In this document: positions 25,401 through 37,400 of the stretch, piece by piece | Layout of the letters: every line of letters starts with the position of its first letter | Numbering within the stretch: the stretch's first letter is position 1 | Assembly (NCBI GenBank): GCA_035048495.1 | Contig: CM068552.1 | Coordinates: 24,988,154 to 25,052,153, forward strand | Reading direction: 5' to 3' | Length of the DNA stretch: 64,000 nucleotides | Source of the DNA: Euptelea pleiosperma | Lineage: Eukaryota; Streptophyta; Magnoliopsida; Ranunculales; Eupteleaceae | Made by a program: the position numbers and the translations under genes | Notes under the pieces: model-generated | The model's database searches: none | Seen by the model: the letters and a program-made list of their open reading frames with translations, nothing else | Told to the model about the DNA's origin: nothing

Positions 25401-28400
25401 CCACTATGGCTAATACAGATAATTCTGCATGTTTGGCCGCCAAGTCTCTTTCCTCCTGGGTCATCAATACAGGGGTGAATGCCCATCTTTTCTAATTTTC
25501 AGTCCATTAGATTTCATATTGTTTTAGCTGATCGGTCTACTCGTAAAGTTGTAAGGAAATGTGATATTCACCCTATTACATATGTTTCTTTGTCCTCCAC
25601 TTTGCTTGTTCCTGACTTTCCATTTAAGTTGGTTATCTGTTAGTCAATTCACTAAATCCTTACAGTGCTTAGTAGCTTTCCTTCATACTTTGTGTTTTTT
25701 AGGATCTCAAGACGGAGGTGATTGGTTTGGGGCATGAAGAGGACGGTTTGCATCTGCACCTGTGATGAGTGCAACCATGTGGCCATTTTAGTGGCATTTT
25801 CGTTTGAGCCATCTTTCATTGTCTAATTTACGTCATGTCATACTCAAGTTGAGTCCAGTGTCTGCTTTAGAATGTGAAGCCTGCCAGTTAGGCAAGCATC
25901 ACCGTAGTTTTTTTCCACGTCGTATTGAGAGTCGTAAGTCTAGTCCTTCTGATGTAATCTGCACGGATCTTTGGGGTCTTTCAAGAATAAAAGTTTATCT
26001 AGTTTTATTTTGTTGTGTTCGTGGATGATTATTCTAGAATGGCATGACTATTTTTGTTAAAAGATCGCTCCGAATTACCCTGTATTTTTACCACGTTTTA
26101 TAATGAGATATCTTTTTAGTTTGGCAACCTATTAAAATAATTCGTTTTGATAATGCTCTTGAATACATGCAAGCCTCTGTCTAGACATTTTGTTCTGATC
26201 GAGGCATGATCCATCAGACTTGTGCTCATACCTCCGAACAAAATGGTGTTTTGGAGTGTAAACACCGTCATCTATTGGATGTTGCCCGTACCCTTATGTG
26301 TCATATGTATGTCCTGAAGCCTTATTAGGGTGATGCTGTCCTCATTGCCTGCCACCTTATTAACCGTATGCCGTCATCAGTTCTAGATGGTTCTCCTTTC
26401 TCTTTGTTCCCATATTATTAACCCTAATTCGTTCCCATGTTATCACTTTTGATGATCATGTTTCATTTTATATTCTTATTTAAATGTTAAATACATGTGT
26501 GCTTATGCCATGTAGCCCTAGTACTATCTTGTTGTCATACCATGATCATCACGTCATTTGATATAAGGGGTGCATAAGGAAACGGGGTTGAAGTATATTA
26601 TATACGTTTATATTGGTTTTATCAATTAATTAGGGTTCAGTACCCTAGGGTGAAAGGCCCCAGACGTTATTATATCCTGCAGATGGGTCAATGAGACCGC
26701 TCCCAGTGCGGGAAGGAGATGGAGACCCTATGTGGTTATGGGTACTAGTTGCATTTGCATCCCGTACTCACTTACATTCACCCTCATATTCATGTCATCC
26801 TTATTATACGATTGAGATGCATACCTTGATTTAAAAACTTGTATAGTCTGATATCATACCATGCACACTGTTGTATTACTGGGCCTCAGCTCACGGTGCT
26901 ACACCGATACCATTTTCAGATTTTGAGGAGTCGGATACGTGAGATGATTTTGAGGCGAAAGACTCCGGTGTACTCGAGGAGATCGACGAGGATTTGGGAG
27001 TCGATCCCACACTTTAAAAGACTTTATTTCGATTGTTCTAAAATATTGCTTATTTATTTTCACGGGCATGTAGTCCTTTGATTGAGAGCATGTTCTCACC
27101 TCTTTCTCTCCATATTATTTGAGCGATTAAATTATTTGATTTTTTTGAATTATTTTAATTAATTATTTTCTACATCTAGACCTTTTTATTTACTTAGTGG
27201 GTTTTCGAATGAACGTTAGTAGTCTAATTGACCTAATTAGACCACTAGGGGACATTCATGGATCACCTCTGGGTTCGGGTACGGGTCGATCCACGGATTT
27301 TTGGGTCGTATCTGGGTATCCGGATTCGGGGCGTGACACAACAATCACTCGTAAGATGTTTTTGATCCGTTACTAACAATGCATTTTCATCGTCTTCTGA
27401 AGTCTCCTGAGCAACACTCGCAACATTAAAGGTTCTATTTTTCTTTTCTTCTTTTGCTTTGAGTTTAGGACAATTCTTAAAATGCCCGTTCTTCTCACAG
27501 AAATAACACTTCACCTCTTTCCCGGCTTTCGATCTGGAACTACTTTCTCCATATTCTTTATTTTCTGATCTTCTCCTAACCATCAGGCCTTCTGCCTGAG
27601 AGCTATTACTAGGGGTCTTCTTCCTATATTCTTCGGACAGAAGAGCCGCTGTAACATCTACCAAATCAATGGTATCTTTCCCGTATAGCAACGTTGTAAC
27701 GAGATGCTCAAACGAATCAGGGAGAGAAGTCGTGTCACGCCCCGAATCCGGATACCCAAATACGACCCGAAAATCCGTGGATCGACCCGTACCCGAACCC
27801 AGAGGTGATCCATGAATGTCCCCTAGTGGTCCAATTAGGTCAATTAGACTACTAAGGTTCATTCGAAAACCCACTAAGAAAAAAAAGAAGAGTAGATGTA
27901 GGAAACAAATAATTTAAATAATTTATAATTCAAATAATTCAATCAATCAACTAAATGTGAAGAGATGGAAGTGAGAACATACTCTCAATCAAAGGCTTAC
28001 ATGCCCGTGAAAATAAATAAATAATGTTATAAAATAATCAAATACAACTTTCTAAAGTGTGGGATCGACTCCCAAATCCTCGCCGATCTCCTCGAATGCA
28101 CCGGAGTCTTTCGTCTCAAAATCATCTCACGTACCCGGCTCCTCAAAATCTGAAAATGGTATCGGTGTAGCACCGGGAGCCGAGGCCCAGTAATACAACA
28201 GTGTGCATGGTATGATATCATACTATACAAGTTTTTTAATCAAGGTATGCATCTCAATCGTATAATAAAGATGGCATGAATATGAGGATGAATGCAGATG
28301 AGTAAGGGATGCCAATGCAACTAGTACCCATAACCACATAGGGTCTCCATCTCCTTCCCGCACTGGGAGCGGTCTCATCGACCCATCTGCAGGATATAAT

Positions 28401-31400
28401 AAAGTCTGGGGCCTTTCACCCTAGGGTACCGAACCCTGATTAATTGATAAAACCAATATAAACGTATATAATATACTTCAACCCCGTTCCCTTATGCACC
28501 CCTTATATGAAATGACGTGATGATCATGGTATGACAACAAGATGTACTAGGGTTACATGACATAAGCACACATGTATTTAACATTTAAATAAAAATATAA
28601 AATGAACCAATGATCATTAAGAGTAATAATATGGGAACGAATTAGGGTTAACCATGAATAACATGTAACAATCACCGAAGGTCACGATCAACACGGATGA
28701 ATAATATAAGCGGAAATCACAAGACAATCCAACACACCATGGCCGAACCCTATGAGGGATCCATGACACAAGGTCGAACCCTAAAGAGGGATCCAAGACA
28801 CTTGGCCGAACCCTATGAGGGATCCAAGACACATGGGTGGGATCCCCATGCATATAAGTATAGGTCGAACCATCTAGGTATAATAGTCAAAAAGACATGA
28901 CCAAATATCACAATCAACATCGATGAATAATATAAATGAAAATCGCAAGAGAATCCAACACGCCATGGCCGAACTCTATGAGGGATCCATGACACAAGAT
29001 CGAACCCTAAAGAGGGATCCAAGACACTTGGCCGAACCCTATGAGAGATCCAAGACACATGGGTGGGATCCCCATGCATACAGGTATAGGTCAAACTATC
29101 TAGGATTTAGTCAAACAACAAGGTTAAAACCTTAATAGTTAATAATCATACCGAACCACGAACAATTAATAGATTTTTTACAAAAAATGTACTGCTTTAT
29201 AAAAATCATAACTAAATAAATATGAATTAGAAAAATATAAACTCAATGGATTTAAAAACTAGATTCACAGAGGTTTTTAGAAAAAAATAAATAGAAGATA
29301 TTCAGATTCAAAATATAGGTCAAAACTCTTAATTAATCGGGCCAGATAGAATCCGGGATACAGAAAAGTCTCACACATTTGAAAAATCATAACTTAATCA
29401 ATACATATCGGAAAAATACAAACTCAAGGGTTCTAGAAACTAAATTGATAGAGGTATGTATGAAAAATAATTAAAAAAATATTTAGGTTAAAAATATAGA
29501 TCGAAATCTCAAGTAAAGTGGACCGTGTAAAATCTCAAATTCTGGGTTTTACAGAAAAGTCCAGTACGTTTGAAAAATCATAACTTAATCAATACAGATC
29601 AGAAAAATATAAACTCAAAGGTTCTAGAAACTAGATTGATAGAGGTATCTGGAAAAAATAATTAGAAAAATATTTAGGTTAAAAATATAGATCGAAATCT
29701 CAGGTAAAGTGGACCGTGTAAAATCTGGAATTCTGGGTTTTACAGAAAAGTCCAGCACGTTTGAAAAATCATAACTTAATCAATACAAATCAGAAAAATA
29801 TAAACTCAAAGGTTCTAGAAACAAGATTGATAGAGGTATCAATGAAAAATAATTAGAAAAATATTTAGATTATAAAAATACAACGAAAATGATAAATAAC
29901 ATAGTCATCCGTCATAGGCACAAAATAGACCATGGAAACCCATCATGGTGGCCTAAAATAAAGCTCAACACAATAAGAATAAAGTAAATATAATTGAAAT
30001 TAATTTATAATAAGTATCAACCATTACCTAATGAAAGAAAAACAAACTTTTGAAGAAAAACAAGTATAGGATGGATCAAACACACTTACCTTAAGGTTTC
30101 TTGAACTTTAATGAAAATCAAAAGTTTCTTCAAATTTGAAAGTCGTCGGATCGTCCTCTCCTCGGAGTATGTTCTTCAAATCGGAGTTTCTCGTCAATTC
30201 TCCCTTCTTGTTCGAGTGCGATCGGTGCCCGGATGAAGGTTTAATGGAGCTTGCTATATTCTTTAATGGAGTTTGGTTTTGTGAAAGCTTCTAAAGCTTT
30301 AGGGTTTTCATAAATAGGTTTAGGGAAGGATTAGGGTTTCTATTTTGTTGAAATTCGTAACTATCAAAGGGATGACTTTTTCAACCCTCAAAAACTTATA
30401 TTTTACACTATTAATGGGTTAGAAATGGGCCCAAGGCCCATATACATCAATAGGCTTCATTTAAGAATATTATTAAGCCCAAAAGGTTTCTAGATTAGCC
30501 ATACGGGCCCACCCAATAATTATAACACAATTAATTATTAATTAATTCAATCAAACTATATTATATAATTTAAAGTCCATATAATAAAGTATTGACACAT
30601 GTCACACACATAAATCACAAAAATGTTCAAAACCCTAAAAAAGTGTCAAATGATATTGGAATGACCCGAAAGTGATTCGCGGGTCCCACACGCCTATTAA
30701 ATAAATAAAATATAATTAAATATTAATTTTAAAAAATATAAGAATGGTAGGAAAGTTTAAAAATTACGAAAATACTATTTTTGTCGAAATCTCCCGAAAT
30801 CTCCTGCTAAAGTTTTTATGTCTCAAGAAAGGTTCCAAATTTCACAGGTAAGTTGGTAAAGATAAAATAGGAATATTTTTTGTGTCTCGGGCCCACAAAA
30901 TAATTTTTTTATAAAAGTTCTAGAATGTTAGCTGGGGGAAAAAAAAGTCCCCTGCAAGTTATAGTTCATTATTCTTTGCAGGAATTTTGCCCTAAAGAAC
31001 GAATTTCAAAAATAGCAGGTTTTTCAAAGTTGTTAAAATGAAACCAAATTAAATACACATACTCATACATGATATTTAACAATAAAAACAATAATAAGAG
31101 TCTGAAAAAGTTTCAGGTTTTCATTATTAGGTGAATTTACCATAATACCTTAGAACGAAAGTTCAGGGTATTACAAGTCGGAAGAATCAGGGCTTTGTCT
31201 TCATCTTCCAACTTAACATCTACGTTTAATAAATCAAACAAAATATTATTAAACCCATTTAGATGTTCGTTCATAGTCGTACCTTCATGCTCAATGCATA
31301 GAGCTGCTTCTTAAGGTACAATCTACTGGTGAGAGACTTCGTCATGTAGAGGCTTTCAAGCTTTGACCAAAGCGTCGCCGCGGAGTTCTTGTGCATCACG

Positions 31401-34400
31401 CTGTACGTGATCTCCTTCTCCAAGCACAACTGAATCGTACTACACGCTTTTAGGTCAAAATCTTCCCAATCATCATCCGTCATGTCATTAGGCTTACCCT
31501 TCTGATCCTTTAATGCTCTGTGCAAGCCCTGTTGGATTAAGACTTCCTTAACTTGGACTTGTCATAATCCAAAATTGTTGTTCCCATCGAATTTCTTCAC
31601 CTCGAACCTGGCGTTCGACACTTTTGTACGTTTTGGCGCCATCCCTATCGAATCCTTGAACTCTAATACCAGTTTGTTGCGGAAAACCCCCAAGCGATCC
31701 TTCGAAGAGCGACGATGGCTGCCAATAAACACACTACAAAAAGAAGAAATCAAACAAAACAGACAAAGGACACACGCATTTATGTGGTTCGGTCGAAACC
31801 TACGTCCACGAGTGATGATGATCGGATCTTCACTATAAATCAACAAAGTACATAGATTGTTCTCTCAATCTTTCGTACAAACTCTCTCTTGGCACTCTCT
31901 AATGTTTCTCCCACACCTTTTGGAGTTTTTACAATGTCCCTCACACTCAATACAACGAGCAATGGGTCACTTAAATAACCCCCAAAGACGAACTAGGGTT
32001 TCCCAAAATGAGAGAACCCGAAATAGAAATCTCCAAAATTTCTCGGTTCGTTAGTTCAATCGATTGGAACAAAAACTCGAACGCCTCCAATCGATTGGAC
32101 ATACGTTCCATTCGATTGGGGTGAGCATTTCTCACCAAAATACAACAGAATGGTGGTAACCTAGATATGTAATACTTTGTATTTTGAGGAGGGAAGTTCT
32201 CTTTTGATATTTGTGATGGATGTTTTGTATTTTATTGCCTATATTTTAATTGTGGTAAAATGAATATTAAATGACATTCTTGAGGCCATTCCGAGATGGT
32301 GATACTCACAAGGGAAGGTATCCCATGACTTATCAAGTGTTTCAAAAAAATTAAAGCGAAAAATTAACTGACTGATGTCTAGATTGCAGGGCCTTCATCT
32401 CCGCCCTCTTGTTCAAGATAAAAGGATATGGTCCTGGTCGAAAGGAGGAAATTTCTCGGTGAAATCGTTCTACGGGGCCATTCACAATTCAGATAACTAT
32501 GTCTTCCCTGTGTCCTTGGTTTGGAAATCCAAAACCCCCTCGAAGGTAGCTTTTTTTGCATGGGAAGCTTTTCTAGATAAAATCTTGACTATCAACCATC
32601 TGAAGGCTAGAGGGTTCACTATGGTTGACTATTGCTGGATGTGCAAAAGGGGTGGGGAATCAGTGGATCATCAGTTCATTCATTGTGATATGGCTATGGC
32701 AGTTTGGAGATCGTTTCTTTCTGAATTTGGGATGTGTTGGGTTATTCCAGGCTCTACTAAGTCTCTTATGCTCAGTTGGATATCCAAAATTTTTTTCAGC
32801 CAGAGGTAATGTTCTGTAGAGATTCCTTCCCCTCGCGATCCTCTGGGGTCTTTGGAAGGAAAGGAACCAGAGAGTTTTCGAGGGCAAGGAAGCTGATCTG
32901 GTCGCCATTATTCTCAACATCAAGGGGTTAATGTATCTCTGGTCTAAAGCGATTCCTGAATGCAGGGGCTTATTTTTTGAGGATTTTGTTTATCGGTGGG
33001 ATATCATTTGTAATCGGGATCGTTCTTAGCTGTTTCTTTTCTTGTCTTTTGTTGGCTTGCCTTGGTGATTCGTAGGTCATCTCGACCTCCTTAGCTAAGG
33101 CTTGTTCTTTTCTGGCATTGGCCCAATGAAGTTTATACTTATCAAAAAAAATAAAAAATTAACTGGTGTATTTCTATTGCGTTAAGTTATATGTTTTGAT
33201 TTACAGTGCACATATAGTATTCTACCTATACGTTGCGCTTTGAGATGCGTGAAAGATCATCATCGTATAACGGATTTGGGGGTGTGACATCTTGGTACAA
33301 AGCTATATGTTACTAATCCTCAGAACTTTGTAAGTTAATAGAACTGAGTAATGAGTTTTTCATTGAATCACTTATAAACTAATTAAAGATCGTAATTGAA
33401 TCTTTGATTGAAGAACTAATAAAGATAATAGAACTGCATAATGTACTTGTTTCCCTTAATATTATTCTTGTAGTTTTTGGTTCTCGCTTAACATATCCTC
33501 CTTTATTTAGGAAGGATGGTGAAGAAAGCAAAGACACATGTATCCACACCCTAGAATCCATAATTGAGCCCCAACTGGCTGGTGTTCATACAACTCTGGG
33601 TAGTATTACCATAGCACTAGACCGACATGTTCGAGAGGTCAGGGTTGAACTTGTCCGTGAAAACCAAGATGGTACTCTACGTGAGTTTCAATGTTTGAAA
33701 GTGCCGATATTCAAAGGACTACTCGATCCTATGGCTACTGAGAGATGGCTGAAGGCGATCGAAAAGACCTTCAAGCTATGCGATGCCTGGAGGATAGGAT
33801 GGTGGAGCTGGCAATCTTTGTACTAGAGGATGAGTCGAGTAGCTGGTGGGAATTTGTAGTTACCTCCCAGGGAGAGGATGAGGAGATTTCGTGACCACGT
33901 TTCCGGGAGGCGTTTTTGGAGAAGTACTTCCAGAGACATTGTGAGATCAGAATGAGATAGAGTTTTTGGGATTGGTGTAGGGGACATCAACTGTTGCTCA
34001 GTATACAGTAGAGTTCGACATGCTCTCTCGATATGCACCCCATATCATCTCCATTAAGGAGAGGAGGGCAAATATGTTTCAGGCAGGACTTCGATGTGTG
34101 ATCAGGAGGTTAGTGGTATGTTTCAGGCAAGACTTCGATGTGCGATTAGGAGGTTAGTGGTGGGCCACATGCTGCGGATGTATTCATCTGTAGTAGACAT
34201 GGCTTTGTCATTGGAGAGGGATAGAGTTCTTCAAAGATCGGGTTGATTTGAAGGGAAAGGGTAGAGCTGTGGCCGCAGTTACTCAGAGTGTACATGCATC
34301 TACAAAGAAACAGTAGTGAGCCCATACACACCAACTCACTCGAACCAGTCAGCTCAACTAGCTCAAACTATCCAACCCACACGTAGTGCCACGTTTGCAA

Positions 34401-37400
34401 GGAGTATGGACACATTGCGAGGTCTTGCCCTTGAGGTTTTCGCCAAAGGCAATTGAGTGAGGCGCACAAGCCCTGTGTTCCAGGCAGAGTTTATGCCTTG
34501 ACACAGCAGGATGTGAGAGCATCCAAGAATGTGGTAGAAGGTACTCTTCTAATCTCACATTTGTATGCTAAAGTGTTGATTGATTCGGGTTCTACCCATT
34601 CTTTGTATCTGTTACGTTTGCTAATGCTTTGGGCTTTGTATTCGATCCATTAGACTTTATGTTTACTGTATCTACACCTCTGGGAGGGATTTGTATTGTA
34701 GATCATGTGTAAGAACTGTCTAATCCGGATAGGGGATCATGATTTGACTGTCGACTTGATCCTATTAGAGATGACTGATTTTAACGTTATTCTCGGAATA
34801 GACTGGTTGTAGCATATCATGCAACAGGGGATTGTTATGCGAAGAAGGCGACGTTCCAGATACTGGAACAATCTCCTTTTCAGTTTGTGGGTGTGAGAAT
34901 ATCATCCCATGCATCAGTTGTATCGACCCTACGTGTTTGTAAGAAGCATGAGGCCGATTGTGCGAGTTTCCTCGCCTTCATAGAGGGGAAGAGAGCGAGA
35001 GGGCTCAGATGGAGTAGATTCCTATGGTTAGCGAATTCAGGGATATCTTTCTACAGGAATTGCCAAGATTGCCTCCAAAGAGAGAAGTTGGGTTTCCATT
35101 GAGCTTATGCTGGGACTTCACATATTTCCATGACGCCCTATAGAATGGCACTGGCAGAGCTCAAGAAATTGAAGGTTCAGTTGGAGGACTTAGGAACCAA
35201 GGGCCTCATACGACTGAGTGTCTCCCCTTGGAGTGCTCCGGTCTTGTTCGTGAAAAAGGATGGTTCCTTGAGGATGTGCATTGACTACAGACAGATCAAC
35301 AAGGTCATGGTGAAGAACAAGTACCCTTTGCATCAAATGCATGAAAATCAAGGAAATCATATTGCATCAAATGCATGTATTTATGATAATATTTTAGTAT
35401 TTTACTTATTAAAAATTATATAAACATATATAAACGCAATAGGTAATAGTCTATATTATTTAGGCATGTGATTGACTTAATTTTTTTGCTTTTCAGTGTA
35501 GTTCTCATGTTAATAGTCTATTCCTGTATCAATACTCTCATTCAAGGAAATAAATTTCGGTTTCGAAGTTTATTTCGACCGGCCCAGAAATGGAAATATT
35601 TCGACCAGTGTGAAAATAATACATTTTTCATGGAAATGATGGAAATAATGCGAAAATGTTGGAAATATTGTGGAAATATTTGTGGAAAGTTTGGGAAATG
35701 ATAAAACAAGAATAAAAAAACACATAAGTTGTCAAACCATATAATACAACCATATGTAGTATGGAAATGAATGACCATAGCGGTTTGTAATATGTTGAGG
35801 CAGGTATCTGATAGTCAGTCAATGTATTATTTAATTAGATAACTATTATTTAATTACTAATTATAAAGTTACAAAACAAATTATTAACTAATCCTTGTTC
35901 ACTTACATTAATGTCTTAATATTTCACCTCATACGGTTCCTCGTTCAACTATTTTGAAGTCATTGGATCCTTTTCCTCGTTTGCGAATCTTCGTCCGTCT
36001 TCCAGTCGAAAAACAACGTTGATGAAGACGTGTAGGTGCACTATTACACGGTGGGGATTGTAATTTTCCATGAATTTCCCATTTGTCACTCAACGACTGA
36101 ACTTTGCTTATTTCTTTTTTTGAGGATCGACGAATCAAATGATATTTCTGATTCTATTTTATCTTTAATCCAATCACCGTTCACATTTTTTCTTTTTCTT
36201 ATCAATGAATAGATCTCTTTACTTGTACGACAAAGGAGAACAGAATGCCAGACAAGTAGAAAAGCCAGAGAAAGCCTAAGCCAAAATGTTGAATAATAGG
36301 AGACGGGTATACCGCCCAGAAACTTGTAGTTGTCCCTCCGTAAGTATCTCCCCGCTTTGTTCCCGGCTTTTAATTTGCGATAGATCTTAGCCTCGTCTGC
36401 GGTCGACAACTTAAAGCCTTTTGCCCATATTGGCATTATATATAATTTTAGAAAACCTATTTACTATTAACTTGTAACATTAACTTAATTTTTTGAATAT
36501 TAAATATTTTTTTGGAATTTTTTAACCCAACCAACTTATTGAATGCGCATCATATAATCAATTTATGTACAATCATGGATGTTTAGGGTAAAAACCAATG
36601 GAATTGGGTTTTTCCCCAAATTTCAAATTTTCACCCTAAGTGATCTTCAATTCGTTCACAAATCCAGTGTAAATGCATCATAGATTTGACGCATTTACAC
36701 CTAATCTATTTATTTATAGTAAGAAACGATAACAAGTAATTTTATATTTACGTACATTTCAAATTTGAAAAAAGCTCCAAAAGAGGATTTGATTCGTAAT
36801 CACGATCAATCCGTAGATCAAGAAATTTACAATGGATTGGTCTTTTTTATTTAAAAAAATATATGGAAAATGATTAAATTGATCAAATATGGGATTTTTG
36901 GTGGTTTCGAGCTCAGGTGGGATGTCTCCTCTCTTCGATCAAAAGGTTTCCATACATGTCGAAATATTTCGACTAAAATAATACATATTTACATTGTCAA
37001 CTGGTTGAAATTTACTGTTCATGAAGACATGAATCAAAATATTTCGTGAAATTTAACATTTTTTTCATGTATGTATTCTTTCCTGTTGGTAAACTAGATT
37101 TTGCGAAATTTATTTCCTTGCTCTCAGGGTCCTAAACATGATGGAGATAATGGGGGTTGAAGGTCTATGTGGTGGTGAAGTTCCTATGTTTGATATATAT
37201 TCTATGTTGATGTAATGTATTTAAGTGACATGATTTGATGGTTATGATTTTCATGTGCAATTATAACTGTTTTTAGCTGATAGGCTCTTAGACACTTGCT
37301 TCAGCATATTACAGAACGATATGGTCATTCATTTCCACACTCAATATGATTATTTGTTTTAGTTTTATGGCCTACAAGTGTGTTATTCTTGTTTTATAAG

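Larger units (their letters stand above)
27728..31180 (+). mobile_element. Solo gypsy LTR with target duplication, inside copia B gag
   Basis: Starts TGTCACGCCCCG at 27733 and ends GGGTATTACA at 31175. Flanks are AGTCG at 27728-27732 and 31176-31180, a perfect 5-bp target duplication. Length 3443 bp with no PBS, coding sequence or second LTR, so it is a solo LTR, most likely of a Tekay/Del-like gypsy (TGTCACGCCCC start). It carries two sets of internal tandem repeats. It splits the copia gag between ALILPT and SLPDSFEHL. Confidence 0.85.
35920..36433. other. 514-bp insertion inside hAT copy 1, plastid-like DNA
   Basis: The sister copy preserves the uninterrupted site as CTTAA|CATTAT, so the inserted segment can be delimited exactly. 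It contains the rps14 fragment and a group II-intron-like piece on the - strand. A further ~270 bp (36161-36433) is open on the - strand (116 codons, [20 protein letters not shown]...) and unidentified. No terminal repeats or target duplication are visible. Confidence 0.7.
35543..37120 (+). mobile_element. hAT-like element, copy 1 (1578 bp)
   Basis: Ends CAAGGAAATAAATTTCG and CGAAATTTATTTCCTTG are inverted repeats of 17 bp. Flanks CTCTCATT and CTCTCAGG share 6 of 8 bases at the position of an 8-bp target duplication, as expected for hAT. Non-coding in itself. Except for a 514-bp insertion (35920-36433) it is an inverted copy of 38630-40073. Orientation is arbitrary. Confidence 0.75.

Noticed and set aside
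28697..29135. ORFs on both strands with repeated '[20 protein letters not shown]' or '[20 protein letters not shown]' segments
   Set aside because: They arise from the tandem duplication inside the solo LTR and are not conserved genes.
35998..36160. Mitochondrial rps14 transferred to the nucleus
   Set aside because: Residues match plastid S14 ([11 protein letters not shown], [16 protein letters not shown]), not the mitochondrial protein, and it is broken at both ends.
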